64,000 nucleotides of DNA from Pyricularia pennisetigena. Taxonomy: Eukaryota > Ascomycota > Sordariomycetes > Magnaporthales > Pyriculariaceae. The notes under the pieces were generated by a model that saw nothing but the letters and a program-made list of their open reading frames with translations, had not been told where the DNA came from and made no database searches. Position numbers and translations under genes: made by a program. The stretch lies in NCBI RefSeq assembly GCF_004337985.1, contig NC_043742.1:1722176-1786175 (forward strand), read 5' to 3'. Below are positions 37,086-46,895 of this stretch, piece after piece; positions within the stretch are counted from its first letter, which is position 1; every line of letters begins with the position of its first letter.

Positions 37086-38607
37086 GATGATTGATTATCT
37101 TGTCAGAAAGAACAATTGATCTGCTGTGCTGGTCGTCCGATGACAGTCAGTAGGCTGATGGGAGGAGCAAATATCGCGGCCCAGATGAGTGCCACCAGGT
37201 CTAGATACAAGTATTTTCAAGGGCCCCGCCGATGTGGGGGGTAACAAAGCTTACCTCGAATGATTCCGTACTAGGTCGAGGTTGTTGTAATTATTTTACA
37301 CGACGATCTAGAAATCGGCGAGACTCCTTTTTTTCTTCTTCTTTTTGCTAGAAAAGATATAGCTATGTTAAGGTTTGTACAGAAGATGTCTTCTGATTTG
37401 CATTTATACAGCAAACTGTCAGGAGGTCTACCCCATCAAAGTTTCATGTGAGTCTGTTCTACGCCCGATTGTTCAACACCAAAGCTAAAATACTTGTGGT
37501 GCTCGGTCGGACATTCACGATTTCCGGCTTGCGATCAGACGAAACCAAGGTCGCCTACCCTGATACCTCGGCAAAGATCCGTTCCGGAGGGGCCTCTAGG
37601 CAAGAAGCTTCGGAGCCCTTCCACGCTATAGGTCGAGGTGTCCAATGGAACAGCAAGATTCAACCCGATGGAACGGTCTATGAGAGCTTGATTTGTAAGT
37701 AACGATCGGTTGTCGGCTAGAATTTTTATTTACAATTTTCATATTTTTGTTGTTGCGAGCGCAATTTGGTTTGATTTATTTATTTAGCTCTTACCCAAAT
37801 TCCGTTCGTCAGTTTGCCGCTAGTTGACGCAGCAGGCGCGAATGGGGTTTTGGTTTGGAATTAGAATTGTCTTCAGCACGGTACTGTAGAACGCCGCTCA
37901 TAATGCATCTGGGCTCGCCCCGCTTAAGTTACCACATTTGGAAGCCATCAACTGTTTGACAATGCATTGGACCCCTCCCCTCATTATTTTTTTTCCCCTC
38001 ACGCGGGAAAAAGAAAACGGTCAGATTACCAATCAACCAACAAGTCCACATACCAATATACCTTGGTTACGGCAAACTTAGATAGAGTCCTGTAACTGGT
38101 AATTATACGAGTTTTGCAAATAATATGAGGGTTACTGCTACACTTTGTATTGCTTGTTTACATTGTAGTAATTCTAGAGCCGAGGAAGCAGGAGGAAATA
38201 TCAAAGCACGTGACGGAATGCAAAGGTCACGTGTGTTGGAGTGACGCGCGATGGGTTGAGTTGCGTGACCGCGTCGCGATTGATTGTTTGCAGTCAAATC
38301 GTCAACTCGTTTGTGCAAATTGCTTTCGCCTCTTTTTTTTTTTTTTTGTTTACATTCGGTCGTTTATATCCATGTATTAAAGTGACAGCTATTTGAATTT
38401 TGCTACTTTCAGGTCAAGTTTGGGTCCATCAAATATCACAGCCACCAGAGTTGCTTTGCTACCCGACCTACCGGAGTGAAACTGATTTTGCCGGCGAATT
38501 CGGTCAAAATCACGCATTACGCCGGCCGAGTCTTACTAAGTTCAGACCACCACCCGAACCGGTCAGGACCTCCACGTCCCGGCCGGGTCAGCCAGCCCAA
38601 TGCACCC
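37086..38607. other. Divergent intergenic region
   Basis: This holds the promoters of the glutathione peroxidase (-) and the FAD oxidoreductase (+). A plus-strand frame of about 310 nt (37391-37702) is open but has no ATG. A GTAAGT donor lies at its end. I do not call it a gene. Confidence 0.45.
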
Positions 38608-41264
38608 ATGGACAGCAAACCAAGGCATATCGTCATCATCGGTTCGTTCGCATTTTTCTTCACCTCCAATGCTTGATTGATGCAGTAACCAAATTCAGCG
38701 CCTTCTCTGGTTTTGCTGGTTTCGTCTCCACTGTTGGCGACTCATCACGTCCACGCCGCTCTTAGTCAGGTGACCGGGTGGTACTGATTTGTTCAGCTGT
38801 CTATATTCTATTGACCTTACCCTCATCTGTCGTTCATGACTTATTTTACCGCCGGCTGACAACCTTCTTCCCAGGTGGCGGTGTCATCGGATGTACCACT
38901 GCATACTTCTTGACACGCCACAAGAAGTACGATCCGGCGATCCACAAGATCACTATCATAGAGGCCGCCGGTATTGCGTCCAGCGCCTCGGGAAAGGCCG
39001 GCGGTCTTCTTGGTTTATGGGCCAACCGGGCCGTGGAAACCGTGCCTCTATCATTTAGGCTTCATGAAGAACTCGCCAACGAGCATGATGGCGAGAAGAG
39101 GTGGGGTTACCGCAAGCTGAAAGGCTGTGGCACCATCGACACAAAGCTGAAAGTCGACGACTTGCCTGACAAGGAGAGAGCCGCATTCCCAAAATCTTCA
39201 GCCAAGAAGACGGGTGCAAAAAGACAGAAGCTCAACCATGCTTCTCGAACCCCACCGCAAACTCCTGATAAATCACTACAGAAGCCCCCCTTCGCACCAT
39301 TGGCATCTGATAAGCCACCACTGCCACATCCGGGTGCCCCTGGAGAAAGAACGCAAGGAACAATTCCTAACCAGGTTGTAGACACCCAGTCAGCGTCGCC
39401 GAGAAAAGAGGCCCCGGAGCTACCTCGCCTGCCGAAGGATTCATCAGCACCGCAGAGTAAACATTTAGACACGATGTTAAATATCAGGCCAACTGAAGAT
39501 ACTTTTCTTCGGCTCCAGAGAGAACTTGCTGCTTGTTCCACAGGAAGCTCGACCAGGTGGAAATCCCACTCCATCTTGCCCAATGGAGACTACTTTATCG
39601 GTGATGCGGCTATTCAATCAAACAAAATCAGTGAGGGCCATTTTCCAAAACAATCATTGGAGGGCCAGACTGGAGGATTTGAAGAGATCTTGCAACATGA
39701 TAGGATGTTGAACAATGGAGCAGTTTCGGCCAGTGAAGACAAGACTATAAATTCAAAGGTTACTCCTCTGGCAACAACTTCTTCAGAAGCCAAAGACCAT
39801 CTCAATGGCGATGACTCGCTCAAAAGACACGAAATGCCAGACGATCGTCTCCAGCCCAAGAAAGAAGACAAGTATGGAACTGTCCTGGATCAAATCGGTG
39901 ATCAGCATCCGATTGCCAACCCTGCAACGGCTCGTGAGCCAAGGTCGACGCGGTCAGTGAGCTCCAGGCGGAATGAGCCTACTCTTCACGGTAGTGATAC
40001 AACTCCAGCAAGCAAAAATGCCAATCCCAATGGCAATGCTAATCCTCCACGGCGATCAGAGCGGCAAAGACCAGGAGCTGATAAGCCTCCAAATAAGCCT
40101 TTAACCAGAAGCGGGAGCGCCATTAACACGATCCCACCCAAAACCGCGAGTACCAACTCGACTATCGAATCAGTCAAGCAACCCGTTCCTGTAAATCGGC
40201 GAGGTAGAGGAGGTCGCAAGGATCGCACTGGGAAGTTTCCCAACAACTGTGTGTTTCCGCCCGATCTTACCTGGATCAACCAAGACCTTGTCTCATCCTA
40301 CAAGAAGCAAGGCGCAGGTGACAGTAATGACACAGCTCAAGTCCACCCATACCACTTCACGCACTGGATGGCCAGACTGGCGGAGAGACGGGGCGTATGC
40401 ATTCGTCAGGGAGTCATGGTGACAGCAATCAACTATGACCACGGCAAGGGTGTGCACGGTGTTGAGATTCTCGAGCGAAATTCGAACAGGAGAGCTACGT
40501 TGTGTGACGATGTAACTGACGTAATGGTGGCTGCGGGCTCGTGGACATCGACTCTCTTGCCCAAGACAGAGATTGGCGGCGTCAGGGCTCACAGCGTCGT
40601 CTGGGAGGTGGATGTCACGCCGCATGCCGTCTTCACAAATATCAACCTTCCAAGGGGATATATCCCAAGCCATCGGCTGAGCAGGGGCGAGGTTGTCAAA
40701 GCTTCCAAGAAGCTGGTCTCGTCTGATCCAGAAGCATACGCCAGGCCGTTCAAAGAGGTGTATGCGTGTGGTAAGCCAGTCCCAACTCTGAAGACGTTTT
40801 TTTCTTTTTTTTGTTTTTTTCCTTTACCTTGTTGGCCCTACCGAAATTTTTGTTTTCCACCTTGAAAGACGATGCATCATCTAACATAAAATGCCCCACC
40901 TCCAACAGGAGCTGTAGACCACGAAGTCGAACTTCCGCCCACAGCGGACCTTGTGATGGTCGACGAGCGACACTGCGACGACATCATCACGTGGCTGGGT
41001 CTAGTCTCGCCCGTCCTCGCCGACGCGGCCGTCAAGCACAAGCAGGCGTGCTACATGCCGCTGCGCGAGGGCGGAGACGAGGAGCCTCTGTTTGGACGAA
41101 CTTTGACGCCGGGACTCTGGCTCGCCGCTGGCCACAGCTGCTGGGGCATACAGAACGCGCCGGCCTGCGGGCTTCTGATGGCCGAGATGCTGATGGACGG
41201 GAAGACGTCGAGCGTGGACGAGAAGTCCATCGCAGCGTATGACCCACGGCGTTTTGGTGTATAA
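38608..41264 (+). CDS. TDA3-like FAD-dependent oxidoreductase (DAO family) with large insertion
   Basis: Three exons (38608-38641, 38875-40770 and 40909-41264) encode 761 residues. The dinucleotide-binding motif IIGGGVIGCTTAYFL is at the N-terminus, followed by IIEAAGIASSASGKAGG, a hallmark of the DAO family (PF01266) that binds FAD. The other half holds TAQVHPYHFTHWMA, VMVAAGSWTSTLLP and the C-terminal WLAAGHSCWGIQNAPA. Overall similarity is to yeast TDA3/FAD oxidoreductases, whose substrate is not settled. Such proteins are usually about 430-520 residues. Here residues ~103-470 (39147-40250) form a Ser/Pro/Lys/Asn-rich, probably disordered insert between the two halves of the fold. It includes NLS-like KKTGAKRQK and an RRGRGGRK stretch. 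The frame has no stop through it. Confidence 0.87.
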
Positions 41265-41782
41265 CTTTGTTCTGATTTTTTTTCTTTGCTATCCTCTCTC
41301 TTTGACTATCTTGAATGGGGGTTAATGCCGCTGGACAAGAATTTTGAGGTGCGCGCTTTTTTTTTTTTACTTATAGGTACTGTTGCATCGGGTGGGTTGT
41401 ACAAGGACGAACCAAAAAAAAAAAAAGAATGAAGAGCCTGGTCGACAGTCAATTTTCATGATAGAGCCGAGACATGATAGAATAGCTTTGCACCCGGATG
41501 ATAAGGGGTTTTCAAAAGGGGATGTATGATTAGATAATGTAGTTTAATAGTACAGCCAATTGCGCCTGGGCTCGGTTGGCTGCATTCGGAAACCTGAAAA
41601 GCAGTACTACTTGATGATCTCACGTGGATGCTTGGTAAGTGGCATTTACGTACGTCAAGAAATGTTGGAGAATTAGTGGTCAACAAACCATCTTTACTTA
41701 TTCGCAATGCACAACGTCTACCATGCACGCCTTAATTACCGAACAATGTCTCTATACTTCGTTTCTTATCACATAAGCCCCT
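41265..41782. other. Intergenic, convergent 3' ends
   Basis: This lies between the 3' ends of the FAD oxidoreductase and the aldolase. It has short T and A runs near 41360 and 41415. No gene was recognised. Confidence 0.55.
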
Positions 41783-42754
41783 CTACAACGTCTTCTCAAT
41801 TTCCATAATCTCCCTTACGCCCTCCTCAATGGCCGAGACCTTGGCGGCGTCCAGCCTCTTGAGCGGCCGCCTGGGGTAGCCGCCGTAGCCGTAATAGCTC
41901 TGGATGGCCTGCTTCGTGCCGGCGATGGCGGCCTTTGTCAGGACCCAGTCACCCTTGCTCAGGACCTTTTGCAGCTCGATGGCTTCGTCCCGCTTGCCCT
42001 CGGCCCAGAGGTTCCAGACCTTGACGCAGACCTTGGGCATGACGTTGGCGCCGCCGGCGATGATGCCGCTGCCGCCGCTGGCCAGCGTCTGCACGGTAAA
42101 GTCACAGATGCCGCCAAACGCCATGTAGCCGGAGCCCTCGGAGAAGGGCGTCTTGGCCTTGGTAGCGGTGGCGACGCGGGTCAGCTTTCCGGTGTTGCCG
42201 CAGGTGAACTTTGTGCCGATGATATTGGGATGCTCGGCCAGCTTGATGATGAGGTCCGAGTCCATGTCCACGCCTGCCACGGCCCCAGGGTAGTTGTACA
42301 GGACGATGGGAACGGGGCTAGAGTCAGCCACGGCGTGGAAGTAGCCCGAGATGGCGTCGTCGTCCATGAAGCCGCGGTAGTAGCTGGGAGGGAGGAGGAG
42401 CACGGCGTCGGCGCCTACGTCGGCGCAGGCGCGGCACAGCTCGATGGTGCCCTTGACGGAGCCCTCGGTGGCGCCGACGATGATGGGCACGGCGGGGAAG
42501 CCGGCGGCGTCGAGAGCCTCGCGGGTAGCTCTGGTGACGGCGACCTTTTCCTCACGCGTGCAGTGCACCGCCTCGCCGTTGGAGCCCATGGTGACGAGGC
42601 CGGCGAGTCCTGCGCGGGCCAGGCGCTCAGCGTGCTTCTTGATGGTAGGGATGTCGAGCTCCTCCGTCTCAGGGTCGAAGAAGGTCATTGTTGGGGCGTA
42701 AATGCCGCAGGGTAGGGTGCGGCGGCTGCCGGCCTGGCCGTTTGTTGCGCTCAT
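41783..42754 (-). CDS. lga1: DapA-family aldolase, likely 2-keto-3-deoxy-L-galactonate aldolase
   Basis: This single exon of 323 residues starts at the ATG at 42754. It is a DHDPS/NAL-family class I aldolase: GSNGE at 57-61, catalytic Tyr153 in VLYNYPG and Schiff-base Lys182 in IGTKFTCGN. Fungal members of this length include LGA1/GaaC, which splits 2-keto-3-deoxy-L-galactonate into pyruvate and L-glyceraldehyde at the end of D-galacturonate catabolism. The family also includes 4-hydroxy-2-oxoglutarate aldolases, so the assignment leans on context. The divergently transcribed neighbour 1.65 kb away is a GAR2-type reductase, and the shared promoter carries galacturonate-type elements. Third codon positions are GC-rich, which explains a long spurious antisense frame. 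The enzyme is probably cytosolic, with no targeting signal. Confidence 0.82.
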   Translation of the reverse strand: MSATNGQAGSRRTLPCGIYAPTMTFFDPETEELDIPTIKKHAERLARAGLAGLVTMGSNGEAVHCTREEKVAVTRATREALDAAGFPAVPIIVGATEGSVKGTIELCRACADVGADAVLLLPPSYYRGFMDDDAISGYFHAVADSSPVPIVLYNYPGAVAGVDMDSDLIIKLAEHPNIIGTKFTCGNTGKLTRVATATKAKTPFSEGSGYMAFGGICDFTVQTLASGGSGIIAGGANVMPKVCVKVWNLWAEGKRDEAIELQKVLSKGDWVLTKAAIAGTKQAIQSYYGYGGYPRRPLKRLDAAKVSAIEEGVREIMEIEKTL

Positions 42755-43655
42755 GGTTTTCGTGGGCGGATGTAATGTGTGGAGGTTGATGTGTGATGGA
42801 AGGTCTTTGACTGTGTACCTACGTAGATGGGGCTATATATACTCGACAGCAAGGAAGGCAAGAAGACATAGGGTTCAAGGATAAAGAAAGACAAGAAAGA
42901 AAAAGAAAAAGAAAGAAAACAGGAGCTTATAATCTTCAACGCGAAAAAAGGGGCCCGCAGTTCGAGGGACGTGGCGGGGTGTGACGGGATTTGCTTAGAG
43001 AACATGGAGAACACCCGTCGGTTACCCCAGGCACCAACCAAGGCCGAAATGTTGCCGGGAGCTTAAAAGCCAGTTTTTTCCCTTGATTTTCGTAAGTGCC
43101 CTGCCAACCAGCGTTGTTGTTTGGAATTAAAATTTCCAAGCTTCTGTAGATGCAAAAGAGACTGCGCCAAGAGACTGCGCCATGAGAGTAGCAGTCGCAA
43201 TTTGGAGTACACGGTGGTTCGCAAAGAGGCACATCCCTGAGGTCGGAGAGACCCCGCGTTGTTTGAACGAGATAGAGCAAGCATTGGGCCTATACCTTCA
43301 GACTGACAGTATATGGATATGCCGAGCCTATAAGGAGAATCAGGGATTAACCTAGTTGTTGTTAGCGAAGACTTTCTCTGCGAGGGCATATCATCAATTT
43401 CTAAGTTGTAACGTTTGTGATGCTTGTATAAAGCTCAATAAATCAATAATAGCGATCGGAAAATCTAGCATGTGGTTGTAACACGACATAAAGAGAAAAC
43501 CCGATGCTGTGTAGAAGTTCAACTTGCAAGAATTAATTTGATTGAGAGGACCCAGCCGGCGGTACCGGAATTCAGTAATGGGTACAATCCCGAGAATCGG
43601 CAGAAACAGTTCTGACAGGCAGGCGGTCAAGAGGAAAACAACGGGAGATTTATTA

Positions 43656-43664
43656 TCCACCAAT
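43656..43664 (+). promoter_or_regulatory. Galacturonate-responsive element, full match
   Basis: TCCACCAAT fits the TCCNCCAAT element associated with GaaR-type induction by galacturonate in Aspergillus and Botrytis. It sits near the middle of the shared promoter, about 735 bp from the reductase start and 900 bp from the aldolase start. By chance, about 0.05 matches are expected in a region this size on both strands. Confidence 0.55.
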
Positions 43665-43723
43665 GACCGCAGTGTTGGCTACCCCTACTCTGCTTTATTC
43701 AGTACTTACGTAGTGGTAAAAAC

Positions 43724-43730
43724 TTGGGGG
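43724..43730 (-). promoter_or_regulatory. CCNCCAA core element (minus strand)
   Basis: TTGGGGG on the plus strand reads CCCCCAA on the minus strand, the short form of the galacturonate-responsive core. It is 60 bp from the full match. As a single short site it is weak evidence. Confidence 0.3.
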
Positions 43731-44070
43731 AGGGGCACCGTACAACGTAGGGAACCTCGGGGTACATACAGCCCGGCTGGAAAACAACAGAAAGAAGCTC
43801 TACATCCATCCTCGATACGCGACTACCAAGCGGAATAATTCTACCACACGATCCCGTCATCACATCACAACGAGCCCCATTTGCTATATAGCAATAGCCA
43901 ATTGAGCCGAAAACCTGCGACAGTATGCGGCGACATTCCGTCGGGTTCAACTTTCCGTAGCTGCCCACCACCAGAGCTTTTTCTGTGGGTGGGCCTGCTG
44001 TCAAGTCAAGTTAAGTTAAATCATTTAGTTCAGTCAGTAATGGACAGTCTCCAAATTTCCCCGCGCTTCC

Positions 44071-44077
44071 CCGCCAA
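44071..44077 (+). promoter_or_regulatory. CCNCCAA core element
   Basis: CCGCCAA lies about 325 bp before the reductase ATG. It is the third match to the short core in the shared promoter. Taken alone it could be chance. Confidence 0.3.
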
Positions 44078-44399
44078 AATTTTGCTTGGTTCTCCACTGG
44101 TTATTTGTTGTTCGAGGCTAGACCAGATCGACGGCGGCACAAGACTGGGAGCTCAAGTTCTAAAGTATTTATTATATGTATACAGATGGATGCCCCCTAT
44201 GGTCTGAGTAGTGGTTGTTTGTCCCGTTCCTGGCCTTCTTCACACTTTTGTCCTGCGCTCTTGTACATACGCAACCCGCAAGAAATTGGTTCCTGTATAT
44301 AACATCGAGAGTCACAACTACCTACGCTGGTTCTTACATCACACACTATATACCACCCGTTTGTGTCTCTTGTTGTGACAACCCGTGTCTGTTGTAAAC

Positions 44400-45794
44400 A
44401 TGGCGAACGCAGGACCCCTCAACGTGCTGATGGTGAGCTTTTCCCTTTAGCTTGTTAGTGTCTATGCTTGAACTGACATCATCCTACACAGGTCGGCACT
44501 GGCGAGTACACCACTGGGTTTGTTGGTGGTGGCGCCTCGGGGTCGGACAAGAAGGTTGGCGTGGTAGGCCTTTCCATGTTTGACCTGCGCAGGCGAGGCA
44601 AGGTCGGCAAACTGGGCATGGTGGGAGTTAATGGAAAGAAGTTTGGTGCTATTCGTAAGTCTTGGTCTTGAGAACATATGTGGGAGTTGCGGACAATATC
44701 AAGCTAATGCTGTTTCACCAACTCAACAAACAGGTGAGCACCTTCACAAGAATATCCAGCAGGTTTATAACAACTTGGACACCTCTTTCGAATCGTATCC
44801 CGCCGACGACGCCATTGACCCGGATGCGTACAAGGCAGCCATTGATGCACTCCAGCCTGGAGATGCCATCACCATCTTCACCCCTGATACCACTCATTAT
44901 CCGATTGCCATGTACGCCGTGGAGAGGGGCATCCATGTAATGTTGACCAAGCCTGCAGTCAAGCTTCTGAAGCACCACCAAGAACTTCTCGAAGCTGCCC
45001 GCAAAAAGGGCGTTTATGTCTACGTCGAGCACCACAAGCGGTACGACCCGGCCTATGCCGATGCCCGGTTCAAGTCGCAGAAGCTTGGCGCTTTCAACTA
45101 CTTCTACAGCTACATGTCGCAGCCCAAGTCTCAACTCGAGACCTTCAAGGCCTGGGCCGGCGTGGACTCGGACATCTCTTACTACCTCAACAGCCACCAC
45201 ATTGACATTTGCGACTCGATGGCGTCACCGCTCGGCTACGTCCCGGTCAAGGTTTCGGCCTCTGCTTCCAAGGGCGTCGCGACCAGCTTAGGCTGCAACG
45301 AGGCGACCGAGGACACCATCACGGTCCTCGTGCACTGGGAGAATAAGGAGACCAACGGCCACGCCACTGGCGTCTACACTGCGTCGTGGACGGCGCCGCA
45401 GCGCGCGGGCGTGCACTCGAACCAGTACTTCCACTACCTGGCCAAGGACGGCGAGATCCGCATAGACCAGGCCAAGCGCGGCTACGACGTCGCCGACGAC
45501 AACGTCGGGCAGCTCATGTGGTACAACCCCTTCTACATGAAGTACGCGCCCGACGAGGACGGTAACTTTGCCGGCCAGTCGGGCTACGGTTACATTTCGA
45601 TGGAGAAATTTGTCGACGGCTGCCGCGCCATCAATGCAGGATCGCTCAAGCCCGAGGACCTCGACGCAAAGGGCCTGCCCACGCTCAAGAACACCATTGC
45701 GACAACTGCGATTCTCGAAGCCGGCCGGAGGGCTATTGACGAGAACCGGGAGGTTATGATTGAGATAAAGGATGGTATTTGGTCGCTGGTTTAG
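44400..45794 (+). CDS. gar2: GFO/IDH/MocA-family oxidoreductase, GAR2-type D-galacturonate reductase
   Basis: Three exons (44400-44432, 44492-44654 and 44734-45794) encode 418 residues. The N-terminal Rossmann fold begins [17 protein letters not shown]; conserved blocks follow in [32 protein letters not shown] and [15 protein letters not shown]. Fungal proteins with this start and these blocks are commonly annotated as the second type of D-galacturonic acid reductase (GAR2), which would reduce D-galacturonate to L-galactonate with NAD(P)H. The divergent neighbour is the LGA1-type aldolase of the same pathway, and I recall the same gar2/lga1 pairing in Botrytis. The other pathway enzymes (L-galactonate dehydratase, glyceraldehyde reductase) are not in the window. 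The first coding exon is 33 nt. Confidence in the family is high, in the substrate moderate. Confidence 0.87.
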
Positions 45795-46726
45795 GGTTTG
45801 AGGAGAAGGCAGATTCTCTACGATCTAGTAACTTGATCAAGCTTGCTTTCATCAGCATTGTCTAATACAAGTAGATGATGTGATGTTTTGTTTGACTGCC
45901 AAGCATCGGCCGGCATACTTGTCTGCATTGCTTTTGCTTGCAAGGTTATCTCATGCACCCTGCTTTACTTTATCAAGTACGTGGTGGGTTATAGGAAAGC
46001 CAGCGACGATATTATACTGAAACAAGTCGTCGTCCCTTGATCTTGTCAGAAAGACAAGAGTTTAATGTGCGATTTAAAGTAGCTTGGCAGCGTTGACCCT
46101 GCCAATCACTAGTTAGTCTAGTTCATGTAGATCAGATCAGATAATCTAGACAAGGATGCGGGAAGGCCCGGAAGTTATGATTTGTAAATGTCAATGCTTC
46201 AAGTTGTGTGGCTTGCCGGGGTCGTGCATGCGAATAGACCGAAGGCCGAGGATTGCAAATCGGTTCTTGTCTGTTTCTTTGTCACAATCATGTCGTCAGT
46301 CCCTGTTTATGTAGTTAGTACTTGATGTGCCCCGCCAAGACAGCAAACTAACTGGTTCAAATGAGGTAACCATGAACACACAATACTGTATTCGACTCCA
46401 TCTGATCTATTACTAATAGTCACCGACAATAAGCGAGCGGATGCCCATTTCGGCGTTCACGTTTGGATAAGTCCGAAACTCATCATCCTACAAAAGAAAG
46501 GATCATCCATGTGAAAGGAAAAAAAAATATAATTCCTAAATTGATATTAGATTTGAAGTAACATTATATGAAAACCACTCGATTGGGCACAAGAGCCCCT
46601 GGCTAACCGATGCTTCCTCGAGGTTGGCTGTCTACAGTCAAACCACACACACGAAATATACCAAAGTATCGTAATACAAGCTGCCCGACATTGACGTCAC
46701 ATGAGATCATGAGAGGGGCAAGCACA
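45795..46726. other. Intergenic between tandem plus-strand genes
   Basis: This is the 3' flank of the GAR2-like gene and promoter of the DUF4243 gene. A TTAGTCTAGTT motif lies near 46113. No gene was recognised. Confidence 0.5.
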
Positions 46727-46863
46727 ATGGCGACTCCAAACCGCATACACATTGCCCCCGAAAATACGGGCCTCCTAAAGATCTCGCAGAATGCAGATGC
46801 GGCCAAGACTGTAACTGAACTTCTACAGAAGGACCTTGAGGTTCGGCATGACATCCAAAAGAG

Positions 46864-46895
<32 letters not shown>

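Larger units (their letters stand above)
42755..44399. other. Shared divergent promoter of aldolase and reductase
   Basis: This 1,645-bp region separates the start codons of the aldolase (-) and the GAR2-like reductase (+). It holds three CCNCCAA matches, listed separately, and an A/G-rich leader on the aldolase side (42890-42920). No gene was recognised. Confidence 0.7.

Noticed and set aside
41969..42715. Open frame of 248 codons on the plus strand
   Set aside because: It is antisense to the aldolase and arises from GC-rich third positions. The product is Gly/Val/Ala-rich without domains.
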